64,000 bases of DNA from Nocardia mikamii NBRC 108933 (GTDB lineage: Bacteria; Actinomycetota; Actinomycetes; Mycobacteriales; Mycobacteriaceae). Under the pieces are notes generated by a model. It was not told where the DNA came from. It saw only the letters and a program-made list of their open reading frames with translations, and ran no database searches. This document shows, in pieces, positions 1-8,131 of the stretch. The number at the start of each line of letters is the position of its first letter. Position 1 is the first letter of the stretch. The stretch lies in the NCBI RefSeq assembly GCF_001613505.1, contig NZ_BDCM01000012.1:1-64000 (forward strand). The letters run 5' to 3'. The translations under genes and the position numbers were made by a program.

Positions 1-939
1 GAACAGCCGCTCGGTCCGGGGCCGGAAGAAGATCAGCGGGTCGAACGGGCACAGCAGGGCAGCACCGTCGACCCGTCGCGGGATCCGCGCGCCGGTACGC
101 AGGTAGGCCGGCTTGTCCCAGCCGTCCACCCGCACCGGCTCGAGTTCTCCGGCGTCGACCAGCTCGGCCAGTGCCGGCTCGCACTGCCGTCGATGCAGCC
201 GGTAGTAGTCACGCAGATCGGTCTCGGTGGCCACCCCCAACGCGTCGGCGGCCCGCCGGACCAGCTCACGCACCGCATCCGGTTCGTCGACCCGGCGGCT
301 CACGACCTCGGCCGGCAGCACGCGCTCGGTGAGGTCGTAGTGCCGCTGGAAGCCGACCCGCTTGTCCACCGAGAGCTCCCCGGTGGCGAACAACATCTCG
401 CACGCCACCTTGGTATCGCTGTGGTTCCAGCCCCAATGATCCTTGCGCCGTGGGCGATTCAGCTCGAGTTGCCGCTCCACCTCGGCCGCGGTGCACGCCC
501 CGACCTGGTCGATCACACTCAGCACACGGCCGGGCAGATCGGGATTCTCGTCGAGCACCCGGCGCGCCCCGCCCCAGCGGCCGTGCGCGTAGCGGGCCAT
601 CCGCCACCGCAGCAGCGGCCAATCCTCCACCGGAATCAGCGCCGCCTCGTGCGCCCAGTACTCCACGAGCCGGCGCGGCCGCCGCGCACTGTGTTCCCAT
701 ATCGCCTCGTCGAGCAGCGTGCGATCGTAGGCGCCGATCCGAGCGAACACCGGCGCGTACTGCGCACGGACCACCGCCGCGACCGAATCCAGTTGCAGCA
801 GTTTGGTATTGCGGAGAACACCCAGGACTGCGCGGCGACTCGCGCCACCGGGCCCGTCCGCTCGGTCGCGGGCGGCGGTGGCGAATCCCTGGGCGGCGAG
901 TGCGGCCCGGCGGGCCGCGGCGGAGGTGATGGTGCGCAC
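1..939 (-). CDS. Winged-helix DNA-binding protein, YcaQ-like (partial)
   Basis: Only the first 313 codons are present; the C-terminus lies beyond base 1. The translation fits the winged helix DNA-binding domain family (HTH_42, YcaQ-like), whose members are about 400 residues. Visible family features are the LLQLDSV stretch near residues 47-53, a WxHSARRP-type segment after it, and CPFDPLIFFRP close to the window edge. E. coli YcaQ is known to act on damaged DNA, but most actinobacterial members are uncharacterised, so the function here is inferred. I chose the GTG at 939 because VRTITSAAARRAALAAQGF aligns with the family start and no in-frame ATG lies upstream. The gene is divergent from the FAD dehydrogenase, 127 bp away. 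Confidence 0.8.
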   Translation of the reverse strand, partial: MRTITSAAARRAALAAQGFATAARDRADGPGGASRRAVLGVLRNTKLLQLDSVAAVVRAQYAPVFARIGAYDRTLLDEAIWEHSARRPRRLVEYWAHEAALIPVEDWPLLRWRMARYAHGRWGGARRVLDENPDLPGRVLSVIDQVGACTAAEVERQLELNRPRRKDHWGWNHSDTKVACEMLFATGELSVDKRVGFQRHYDLTERVLPAEVVSRRVDEPDAVRELVRRAADALGVATETDLRDYYRLHRRQCEPALAELVDAGELEPVRVDGWDKPAYLRTGARIPRRVDGAALLCPFDPLIFFRPRTERLF

Positions 940-1009
940 GCACCGAATCTGCCATGACCCACCGACAGATATGCCCGAGCCGGGCTCGCGACGGCCCGAA
1001 TCTGCTACC

Positions 1010-1023
1010 TTGAACACGTTCGA
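1010..1023. promoter_or_regulatory. KstR-type operator candidate
   Basis: The 14 bases TTGAACACGTTCGA fit the published KstR consensus TnnAACnnGTTnnA at all fixed positions. KstR is the TetR repressor of sterol and fatty-acid catabolism in mycolic-acid actinomycetes. An extended -10-like element (TGC then TACCTT, 1003-1011) overlaps its left edge, so a bound repressor would cover the transcription start of the FAD dehydrogenase. The motif has only eight fixed bases and a second match occurs at 57693-57706 over the end of aroE, so chance is possible. Confidence 0.4.
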
Positions 1024-1037
1024 TACATGAATGTATC
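1022..1037. repeat. 7-bp inverted repeat upstream of FAD dehydrogenase
   Basis: GATACAT and ATGTATC are perfect inverted arms separated by GA. The repeat overlaps the end of the KstR-like site and lies 29 bp before the GTG start. It could be a second operator in the 5' UTR; nothing else in the sequence identifies the binding protein. Confidence 0.4.
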
Positions 1038-1066
1038 CAAATCGCCCCCAATGTGGAGGAGTGCCC

Positions 1067-2737
1067 GTGACACCGTCACAACAGCCGGATGTCATCGTCG
1101 TCGGAGCCGGGCTGGCCGGACTGGTGGCCACCTACGAACTGACGCGCGCCGGACGACGGGTGCTGGTACTCGACCAGGAGAATCGCAACAATCTCGGCGG
1201 GCAGGCATTCTGGTCGCTGGGCGGATTGTTCCTCGTCGACAGCCCGGAACAGCGGCGCCTCGGCATCAAGGACTCCTTCGCGCTGGCCTGGCAGGACTGG
1301 CTCGGTTCGGCCGGATTCGATCGCGACGACGAGGACCACTGGGCTCGCCAGTGGGCGCGCGCCTACGTCGAGTTCGCCGCCGGGGAGAAGCGCCGGTACC
1401 TGCACGATCTCGGCTTGCGGGTGACACCCCTGGTCGGCTGGGCCGAACGCGGCGGCGCCACCGCCGACGGACACGGCAATTCGGTGCCCCGCTTCCATCT
1501 CACCTGGGGTACCGGACCGGAGGTGCTGCGCGTCTTCCTGGAACCGGTACTGGCCGCGGAGCAGCGCGGACTCGTCGAATTCGCGTTCCGGCACCGGGTC
1601 GACGATCTGATCGTCGAGGACGACGCGGTGGTCGGCGTGCGGGGCAGCGTCCTGGAACCGAGCGACCTGGATCGCGGCGTGGCCTCGTCGCGAACGACGG
1701 TGGGCGAGTTCGAATTCCGCGCTCCGGCGGTGCTGGTGTCCTCCGGCGGCATCGGCCACAACCACGACTTGATCCGCAAGAACTGGCCCACCGAACGGCT
1801 CGGCCCCTGCCCGCAGACCATGATCTCCGGCGTGCCCGCCCATGTCGACGGCCGCATGCTCGCGATCTCCGAATCGGCGGGCGGTCGCATCGTGAACCGC
1901 GACCGGATGTGGCACTACACCGAGGGCATTCACAACTGGGATCCGATCTGGCCCGATCACGCCATCCGTATCATCCCGGGACCGTCGTCACTGTGGTTCG
2001 ACGCGAACGGAAAGCGTTTGCCCGCACCGTGTTTCCCCGGCTTCGACACCAATGCCACGATGAAGGCGATCCTCGACACCGGCTACGACTACTCGTGGTT
2101 CGTGCTCACCCAGTCGATCATCGAGAAGGAGTTCGCGCTCTCGGGTTCCGAGCAGAATCCCGACATCACCGGCAAGGACCTCAAACTCACGCTCAAGAGC
2201 CGCGCGGCCAAGGGTGCTCCCGGCCCGGTCGAGGCGTTCAAACGGCACGGCGTGGACTTCGTCGTCGCCGACACCCTGCCCGAACTGGTGCGCGGCATGA
2301 ACGAGATCGCGCGCGGCCCGCAACTGGACGTCGCCGCGCTGGAACACCAGATCGTCGCCCGGGATCGCGAGCTGGACAACAAATACAGCAAGGACGCGCA
2401 ATTGATGGCGATCGCCAACGCGCGGCGCTCACTCGGCGACAAACTGGGCCGGGTCGCGGCACCGCACCGGATTCTCGATCCCGCGCACGGTCCGCTGATC
2501 GCGGTACGCCTGAACGTGCTGACCCGCAAGACGCTGGGCGGTCTGCAGACCAACCTCGACTCGCAGGTGATCCGCTCCGACGGCGCTCCCTTCCCCGGCC
2601 TGTACGCCGCGGGTGAGGTCGCCGGCTTCGGCGGTGGTGGCGTTCACGGCTACAACGCGCTGGAAGGCACCTTCCTCGGCGGGTGCATCTTCTCCGGCCG
2701 CGCGGCCGGGCTCGCGATGGCCCGGCTGTCGCGTTAG
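1067..2737 (+). CDS. FAD-binding dehydrogenase (fumarate reductase/KstD-like)
   Basis: A 556-residue flavoprotein of the FAD_binding_2 superfamily. The N-terminus has a dinucleotide-binding fold (VVGAGLAG, residues 11-18, ending in an acidic residue after the second strand). The C-terminus has GLYAAGEVAGFGGGGVHG, the usual second FAD-contacting segment. Length and sequence resemble the mycobacterial FAD-binding dehydrogenase type of Rv0785. Family relatives oxidise ketosteroids or reduce fumarate; the substrate is not evident. The GTG at 1067 follows GGAGGAG at 1055-1061. Its TAG stop overlaps the TAA of the convergent membrane-protein gene. A KstR-like site upstream would fit a lipid-catabolic role, but that is inference. 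Confidence 0.85.
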   Translation: MTPSQQPDVIVVGAGLAGLVATYELTRAGRRVLVLDQENRNNLGGQAFWSLGGLFLVDSPEQRRLGIKDSFALAWQDWLGSAGFDRDDEDHWARQWARAYVEFAAGEKRRYLHDLGLRVTPLVGWAERGGATADGHGNSVPRFHLTWGTGPEVLRVFLEPVLAAEQRGLVEFAFRHRVDDLIVEDDAVVGVRGSVLEPSDLDRGVASSRTTVGEFEFRAPAVLVSSGGIGHNHDLIRKNWPTERLGPCPQTMISGVPAHVDGRMLAISESAGGRIVNRDRMWHYTEGIHNWDPIWPDHAIRIIPGPSSLWFDANGKRLPAPCFPGFDTNATMKAILDTGYDYSWFVLTQSIIEKEFALSGSEQNPDITGKDLKLTLKSRAAKGAPGPVEAFKRHGVDFVVADTLPELVRGMNEIARGPQLDVAALEHQIVARDRELDNKYSKDAQLMAIANARRSLGDKLGRVAAPHRILDPAHGPLIAVRLNVLTRKTLGGLQTNLDSQVIRSDGAPFPGLYAAGEVAGFGGGGVHGYNALEGTFLGGCIFSGRAAGLAMARLSR

Positions 2738-3300
2738 GGCCGCTCCAGGCTCTTCGCGCCGACGGTGCGGGTCAGGCTGAAGATCGGCAGGCCGATCACC
2801 AGATGTTCGATGGCGGTGGACACGCCCACCCAGATATCGCTGGACAGCGTCAGCGGGATGACCACCGCCGCCGCGATCAGAATCCCGACGATCCAGGCGA
2901 AGAACATGTCCGGCGACGGCGTGCCCAGATGCAACAGGTACCAGAGCACGCCGGCGAGCAGGGCACACAGGAACGCGACCACAGCGAACCAGTAGCCCTG
3001 CTCGGCCATCGGGTTCCAGACCCCGAACTTGCCGCTCTCGGTGGCACGGGTGGCGACGACGTCGATGATCCACGCGCACAGCCACGCCGCCAGCGCGGTC
3101 ACGACCGCGGTGGCGAGTACCCCGCCCGCGAACATGCCCACGTTGACCTCGGGCCGCCGGGGCGCGGGGTGCGCTCCGCCCGGTGTCCGGTAGGGCTGGT
3201 ATGCGGGATCCTGTTGGTAGGCGGGTTCCTGATACCCGCCCGGCTGATAACCGCTTTCGTACCGCGTGGTGTGCTGCTCACGCGGATCCTGGGGATACAC
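2734..3300 (-). CDS. Membrane protein with Tyr/Gln-rich N-terminus
   Basis: A 188-residue protein. The first 50 residues are hydrophilic and rich in Tyr, Gln and Pro. About four hydrophobic segments follow: GMFAGGVLATAVVTALAAW, then WFAVVAFLCALLAGVLWYL, then FFAWIVGILIAAAVVIPL, then a weaker C-terminal one. It resembles small actinobacterial membrane proteins of the DUF6069 type; I cannot assign a function. The GTG at 3300 is preceded by GGAGGTGATC, an excellent ribosome-binding site. Its stop overlaps the stop of the convergent FAD dehydrogenase by two bases. The 146 bp upstream, before the hydrolase stop, show no other gene. Confidence 0.75.
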   Translation of the reverse strand: MYPQDPREQHTTRYESGYQPGGYQEPAYQQDPAYQPYRTPGGAHPAPRRPEVNVGMFAGGVLATAVVTALAAWLCAWIIDVVATRATESGKFGVWNPMAEQGYWFAVVAFLCALLAGVLWYLLHLGTPSPDMFFAWIVGILIAAAVVIPLTLSSDIWVGVSTAIEHLVIGLPIFSLTRTVGAKSLERP

Positions 3301-3446
3301 CGCCGATCACCTCCGTCGAATGTGTGTGCCGAGTGTAGGGCCACACCCGCCGCTCGGCGCGCCTACGGCATACCCGGTGTCGCGTCGGCATACACCCGCC
3401 CGCCGTTGCGCGCCGGATCGAGGAGGCCCGATCCGGCGCTGGCCGA

Positions 3447-4166
3447 TCACGCTGGAAGCAAGCGTCTCTCGTAGTCCGCCGCCAGTGCCCGCAGCGCGGC
3501 GGCGCCGTCCCCGGCGAAGCTGGAGCCGTGCATCACCGCCAGGGTCGCCGGATTCAGCTGCGCCAATCCGTACAGGGCGGCCGGTACGGCGGGGCCCAGT
3601 GACGTCGCCCGGAAGACGTCCTCGGCGAGGACGGCCGGACCGACCACATCGGATTCGGTGAGTGCGGGCCCGTCGCCGACCTGGGTCATGAGGTCACCAC
3701 AGAACAGCACCCCCGTCGTCTCCTCGTAGAGCACCCGCGACTCCCAGTTGTGCGGTGCGTGCGGAGTATCGATATGGCGGATGCGCCGCTCGCCCAATTC
3801 GATGATCTCCCCGTCGGCCAGCGGGCGTGGCGGCCGGTCGGCGAGATCGTCGATGGAGACCTGACAACCGAGGATTCCGTGTGCCACCTGCGCGTGCGGC
3901 GCCGCGGCGAGGAACAGGTTCATCGCCCCGCATTCGTCGGCCTCGACGTGGCCGAAGGTGATCCAGCGCAGCCGTTCGACCGGCACGATCGCGTTGATTT
4001 GCGCGCTCACCAGCGGGAACAGCGCGCGCATGCCGCAGTGGAACAGCAGAGGCTCCTCGTCCACGACGAGGAATTGATTGAAGCTGAATCCGGTCGGGCC
4101 GACCTCGGGCACGAACGTGGATATTCGGTAGATCCGGTCGGCTATCTCATCGGTACGGGTCTGCAT
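3447..4166 (-). CDS. MBL-fold (oxygen-binding di-iron type) protein
   Basis: A 239-residue metallo-beta-lactamase-fold protein. The motif GHVEADECG (about residues 83-91) is the H-x-E-x-D ligand set of flavodiiron/ODP proteins rather than the HxHxDH of typical hydrolases. Later ligands are visible as a His in AHGILGC, the Asp in FCGDLMTQ and the His in VMHGSS. Flavodiiron proteins reduce O2 or NO with a fused flavodoxin; this one has no flavodoxin domain, so redox or hydrolytic activity is open. ATG 4166 was chosen because it starts the conserved region and has GGGAGCG upstream; the frame stays open further back without family similarity. Confidence 0.75.
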   Translation of the reverse strand: MQTRTDEIADRIYRISTFVPEVGPTGFSFNQFLVVDEEPLLFHCGMRALFPLVSAQINAIVPVERLRWITFGHVEADECGAMNLFLAAAPHAQVAHGILGCQVSIDDLADRPPRPLADGEIIELGERRIRHIDTPHAPHNWESRVLYEETTGVLFCGDLMTQVGDGPALTESDVVGPAVLAEDVFRATSLGPAVPAALYGLAQLNPATLAVMHGSSFAGDGAAALRALAADYERRLLPA

Positions 4167-4335
4167 GATCTCGCTCCCATCCGGGCCTCGCGCGCCGGCG
4201 GGATCACCTACGGCGGCGCGGACCCGCTGCCTTCGAGTCGACCCCCGCATCAGATGTTATCCAGATCACATGGCGAGGTCGATAGGGCCGCCCGGCCGCG
4301 CGGATCGCCGACCGGCCGCGGATACGATCGCGATC

Positions 4336-4428
4336 ATGAACGACCGGCCGAAGGCTCTGCTGTTCGACGTCCAGAGCAAACTGGGATGCTGCACCGCATC
4401 GGCGAGCAGACCCGCCGGCATTCGGTGA
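4336..4428 (+). pseudogene. Possible haloacid dehalogenase N-terminal remnant
   Basis: A 30-codon frame begins MNDRPKALLFDVQ, which is the N-terminus of HAD-superfamily type II haloacid dehalogenases, including the nucleophile Asp in the LFDxQ/DxxGT loop. The following residues, SKLGCCTASAS, do not continue the family, and a stop comes soon after. No other frame between here and the MFS gene restores it. I read it as a truncated relic, though a short chance match cannot be excluded. Confidence 0.35.
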
Positions 4429-4436
4429 TCGACGCC

Positions 4437-4479
4437 ATCGAGGTCCGGAACGGGCGGCAGGCGCCTTCCGGACCTCGAT
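4437..4479. terminator. Hairpin terminator downstream of the MFS gene
   Basis: Perfect 14-bp inverted arms (4437-4450 and 4466-4479) enclose a 15-nt GC-rich loop. The hairpin begins 13 nt after the MFS stop codon on the minus strand. There is no T-run, which is common for actinobacterial terminators. It could also stop transcription from the plus-strand remnant. Confidence 0.6.
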
Positions 4480-4492
4480 TCACGTCGCGGAA

Positions 4493-6553
4493 CTACCCCG
4501 CAGGCGCCGGCTCAGCAGGCGGCGCAGCTTCCCCAGCCGCCGATTCCCCTGCGCCAGAAGTGCTTTCGGCGACGGTCGCCGGCTCTGCCGATTCCGCCGC
4601 AGAGGCCTCCTTCCCGGCCTCGGTTTCCGCCAGCGCCACCAGTTCCTGTCGCACGCGCAGGTCGTGTTCGGCGGCATCGGCGGCGGCCCGCTTCGGACTC
4701 CAGCGCCCGGCCATCAGGAAGACGAAGGGCAGGAACAGCACCTGGGCGATCAGGCAGATCCACCACCACTGCCGCCACTGCACCGGCGAGTCGGCGGCCG
4801 CCTGCTTCACCTCGGCGCCGTGCTCGGCCACATAGGCCAGATCATCGGCCGGCACGGTGGCCACCGCCTGCAACTGCGCTTGCGCGGTCACGAGTTTCGG
4901 GCCGACCGCACTGGCGACGGCGAGCTGATCGCGCGGAATCTGCTGGGTCGCGGTCAGCCGCCCCACCGCTTCGGCGGGGCTGATGCCGAATTTCGCCGCC
5001 ACCTGACCGACCGCGGCGCCCGCGGCCCGGGCGTCGTTCGGATTCACCGCCAGAGCACCGAGCGTGGCCGGATCCACAGCCTGCAGTGTCGCCAGCTCCT
5101 GCGGATACCGCGCGTTCAACGCGATGGTGGCCTGGATGTCGGCGGGTGACGCGCCGGTCAGCTTGGTCAGCGCCGCCATCTGAGCGGCGGGATCGGCGGG
5201 ATTGCGGCCGAGTTGAGTCATGGTCTCGGCGCCGACGGTCTGGATGGTCGCCAGCTGCGGTCCGTAGTGCGCCTGGATCTCCTGCAGTCGCGGACCGTTG
5301 TTGACCAGCGGCCCAGCCGCGTCGACCACCATCAGCAGACCGAACAGCGTGAAGGTCACCACCGTGCGCAGCACACCACCCCACACGGCCAGCCCGACCG
5401 CGGTCGCGGCCGGATTGTGACGCTCCACGGTTTCGGTGAAGCTCGCCATCCAGGTGGCGTAGGCGATGCCGCCGCCGACCGCGATGACCATCATCACCAC
5501 CGCGAACGAGTAATAGCCGGTGTCGGGATGATCGGTGTAGCCGAGGAAGACGTACAGCCCGGCGATACTGATCAGGGCGCCCAGGATCATGAACGGTTTG
5601 CGCACCTTGAGGATGTCCGACACGATGCCGGTCACCACCAGCGCCACCGCGTTCGCGATCCAGTACCAGTTACCCAGCGCATTGGCCTGCGCCGGTGTGA
5701 AACCGAAGTTCGTCGCCAGATAGACCGGCAGGAACGACACGATGGTGTAGAAGAATGCCAGGAAGATGCTGATGGCCAGGGCCGAGCCGACCACGTCCAC
5801 GCGCATCATCTGACGCCACTGCCCGCGCTCGAGCGCCTCGACGTCCAGCCCCTTGGCCCGCGCCTCGACCAGGGCCCGATCCCGCAGGCTCACCATCACC
5901 TGATCACGCAGGCGCGGACTCAGTTCGCGCAATCCGATCACCGCGACGACGGCGACCGCACAGCTGATCACGCCGCACAGGCGGTAGTGGAACTGCCAGT
6001 CCGGGTGACTGTCGAGGGTGCGGGCGGTGATCTCGCTGGTGACGAGTGCGCCGATCACCGGCCCCAGGGTCCAGAACCCCATCGCCGAGGCGCGGCCCAG
6101 CTGCGGCGAGAAGTCCCGGATCAACGCCGGGGTGGCCACCAGTACCGCACCCTCGACCACGCTCACCACGCAGTAGACGACGAGATAGGCCATCTTCGTG
6201 GTCGTCGCCGGCAGCGCGAACAGAGTGAGCAGCGAACAGATCACCACTCCGTAGGCCACGATATTGGCGCGCCCCCAGCGATCGAGCAGCCCCGCCGCCA
6301 CCGAGGCCGCGGCGCCGAAGGCCGCGCCGATGATGAAGATCCACACGAAATAGGCGAAGGAGAGGTGGAAGTAGGCGATCAGCTGATTTCCGACCGCGCC
6401 CGCGACGAAGAGCTGGTAGTACAGCACGATCGAGGTGATCACCACGAGCGTCAGATACCAGGAGCGGGCCGGGGTATCGGGATAGTGCGGTAGTTTTCGC
6501 CGCCACAATCCGGTGAGCAGGGTGGGAGCGGCTGGTGTCGAGGTCGAGCTCAT
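4493..6553 (-). CDS. MFS transporter with large TM11-TM12 extracytoplasmic loop
   Basis: A 686-residue major facilitator protein with 12 predicted membrane helices: 1-6 within residues 33-208, 7-11 within 253-410, and 12 at 595-616. It is much longer than the usual 400-450 residues because about 180 residues (412-593) are inserted between helices 11 and 12. Normal MFS topology would place this insert outside the membrane. The insert shows an approximate repeat, PQLATIQTV, PQELATLQAV and GPKLVTAQAQ near residues 432, 485 and 552. The C-terminal 65 residues are Ala/Glu-rich and cytoplasmic. ATG 6553 has AGAAAGG upstream. The substrate is unknown. Confidence 0.85.
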   Translation of the reverse strand: MSSTSTPAAPTLLTGLWRRKLPHYPDTPARSWYLTLVVITSIVLYYQLFVAGAVGNQLIAYFHLSFAYFVWIFIIGAAFGAAASVAAGLLDRWGRANIVAYGVVICSLLTLFALPATTTKMAYLVVYCVVSVVEGAVLVATPALIRDFSPQLGRASAMGFWTLGPVIGALVTSEITARTLDSHPDWQFHYRLCGVISCAVAVVAVIGLRELSPRLRDQVMVSLRDRALVEARAKGLDVEALERGQWRQMMRVDVVGSALAISIFLAFFYTIVSFLPVYLATNFGFTPAQANALGNWYWIANAVALVVTGIVSDILKVRKPFMILGALISIAGLYVFLGYTDHPDTGYYSFAVVMMVIAVGGGIAYATWMASFTETVERHNPAATAVGLAVWGGVLRTVVTFTLFGLLMVVDAAGPLVNNGPRLQEIQAHYGPQLATIQTVGAETMTQLGRNPADPAAQMAALTKLTGASPADIQATIALNARYPQELATLQAVDPATLGALAVNPNDARAAGAAVGQVAAKFGISPAEAVGRLTATQQIPRDQLAVASAVGPKLVTAQAQLQAVATVPADDLAYVAEHGAEVKQAAADSPVQWRQWWWICLIAQVLFLPFVFLMAGRWSPKRAAADAAEHDLRVRQELVALAETEAGKEASAAESAEPATVAESTSGAGESAAGEAAPPAEPAPAG

Positions 6554-6788
6554 GGTCGAGATGCCTTTCTGGCCACGGCATCTCGTCGCGGGAGAATCTC
6601 TTGTGATTCCGCACGAGCACCGGGTGGGAACAGGGTAGCGGCCAATCGTGATCCACATCACTTTTCCGGCAACTCGATCGAACCGACCGATCCGATTGCG
6701 GGGCGCATACCGACCGGTCGACGGTTGCCGGCTGTTCGCAGGACTGTTCGCGCACTCCACGACCTATCAGCTTGTCTGAGGAGTTTGC

Positions 6789-6794
6789 TACCGT
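6789..6794 (+). promoter_or_regulatory. -10 element for a leaderless ABC ATPase mRNA
   Basis: TACCGT with a TGC extension lies 6 nt before the ATG at 6801. This spacing puts the transcription start at or next to the A of the start codon, and no ribosome-binding site is present. Confidence 0.45.
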
Positions 6795-6800
6795 GAACCC

Positions 6801-7604
6801 ATGGTCGACTCCCCCATCCTGCAGGTGGACGCCGTAGATTTCGTGCGCAACCGCACTCCGATCCTGTCCGCGGTGTCACTGACCGTGCGAGCCGGCGAGC
6901 ATTGGGCACTACTGGGACCCAACGGCGCCGGGAAGACCACACTGCTGAAGATGCTCGGTGCGTTCGAACATCCCACCCACGGCAGCGTGCACGTTCTCGG
7001 GCATCGGCTGGGCCGGGTGGATATGCGCGAATTGCGAACGGCCATCGGCCATGTCGACCCGCGGCACAATCCGCCCTATCCCCTCAGCGCGCACGAGGTG
7101 GTTCTGACCGGGCTGACCAATACCGCCGATATCAAGCAGCGCTGGTCGCCGACGTCGGACGAGGATACCGAGGCGGATCGGCTCATCGAACTCATGGGGC
7201 TGACCCCTCGCCGCGACGCCCGCTGGCCCACCCTGTCCCAGGGTGAACGCGGGCGCGCGCTCATCGCCCGGGCGCTGATCGCCGAGCCGCGGCTGCTCCT
7301 GCTCGACGAACCGGCCACCGGCCTCGACGTCGGCGGCAGGGAACAGCTCATCGACCGGATCGATCTGCTGCAGGCCACCCATCCCGAGCTGGCGTCGGTC
7401 CTGGTCACCCATCACCTCGAGGAACTACCCCCGGCCACCACCCACGCGTTCCTGCTGCGCGCGGGACGTTGCGTGGCGAGCGGACCCGTGGACGAGGTGC
7501 TGACGAGCGGCAATATCAGCACCTGTTTCGACCATCCGATCCGGCTGACCCGCACCGACGACGGACGCTGGCATGTGCGGGCGGAGCGCAGCGTCCGCGC
7601 CTGA
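6801..7604 (+). CDS. ABC transporter ATP-binding protein
   Basis: A 267-residue single ATPase domain. The Walker A motif is GPNGAGKTT (residues 39-47), the signature LSQGE falls near residue 147, and Walker B is LLLLDEPATG near 168-177, followed by a switch His in VTHH. It resembles soluble ModF/YbbA-like ATPases found without a permease. No membrane partner is encoded next to it, so it may work with a distant permease or in a non-transport role. ATG 6801 sits 6 nt after a -10 element and is probably leaderless. A perfect 29-nt palindrome begins right after its stop codon. Confidence 0.85.
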   Translation: MVDSPILQVDAVDFVRNRTPILSAVSLTVRAGEHWALLGPNGAGKTTLLKMLGAFEHPTHGSVHVLGHRLGRVDMRELRTAIGHVDPRHNPPYPLSAHEVVLTGLTNTADIKQRWSPTSDEDTEADRLIELMGLTPRRDARWPTLSQGERGRALIARALIAEPRLLLLDEPATGLDVGGREQLIDRIDLLQATHPELASVLVTHHLEELPPATTHAFLLRAGRCVASGPVDEVLTSGNISTCFDHPIRLTRTDDGRWHVRAERSVRA

Positions 7605-7605
7605 G

Positions 7606-7634
7606 CCCGAATCTTGTCATTGACAAGATTCGGG
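7606..7634. repeat. Perfect 29-nt palindrome after the ABC gene
   Basis: Arms of 14 bases (7606-7619 and 7621-7634) flank a single T; the core is TTGTCA-T-TGACAA. It starts one base after the TGA of the ABC gene and lies 58 bp before the next start codon. It can fold as a terminator stem if a few central pairs open, or serve as an operator for the downstream gene. Confidence 0.6.
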
Positions 7635-7692
7635 GAACGTGCGATGTTGGGCAGGCGTCAGCATTCACTCGTCTCGTCGAAAGTTCTCCGCC

Positions 7693-8109
7693 ATGCCCAC
7701 ACTGCCCTGGGTCACCGTCGATCGGCCCACCACCGATACCGTCCAGATCATGGCCTCACGGCTCGAAGTCCGGTCGCTGCGGCACGTGCCCGGGTTCTTC
7801 GCGACCTCGATCCGGCTGTGGCGCCAGGCGCGCCGCTCCCCCGGCGCGCTCGGCGTCACTTTGAAGGCCGACCTCACCCGCCGCACGTTCTGGACGCTGT
7901 CGGCCTGGACCGATCAGGAGGCGATCAGCGCCTACGCCCGCACCGATCCGCACGCCTCGGCCATCGTGCGCGCCCGCGCGGTGATGCGCGAATCGACGTT
8001 CGTGTTCTGGTCCGTCCCCGCCGCCGACCTGCCGATCGACTGGTCCGAGGCTCGACGTCGCATTGCCGAGGAACGCGAAAAACGAAGCAGCACGGCCACT
8101 CTCCGATAA
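7693..8109 (+). CDS. Monooxygenase-like dimeric alpha/beta-barrel protein (DUF3291-like)
   Basis: A 138-residue soluble protein. The sequence carries RSLRHVPGFFATSIRLWRQA near residues 25-44, then a conserved-looking RRTFWTLSAWTD and a late ESTFVFWSVPAAD. This pattern resembles the spheroidene monooxygenase/DUF3291 branch of dimeric ferredoxin-like barrels. No catalytic residue can be pinned down by eye. ATG 7693 was chosen because the residues ahead of it are not protein-like; no strong ribosome-binding site is visible. It is convergent with the amino acid permease gene, 22 bp between the stops. Confidence 0.65.
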   Translation: MPTLPWVTVDRPTTDTVQIMASRLEVRSLRHVPGFFATSIRLWRQARRSPGALGVTLKADLTRRTFWTLSAWTDQEAISAYARTDPHASAIVRARAVMRESTFVFWSVPAADLPIDWSEARRRIAEEREKRSSTATLR

Positions 8110-8131
8110 ACCACCGCCGCGCCCGGCCGGA

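Noticed and set aside
193..957. Plus-strand frame opposite the winged-helix gene
   Set aside because: Its translation is a complement artefact of the recognisable minus-strand gene.
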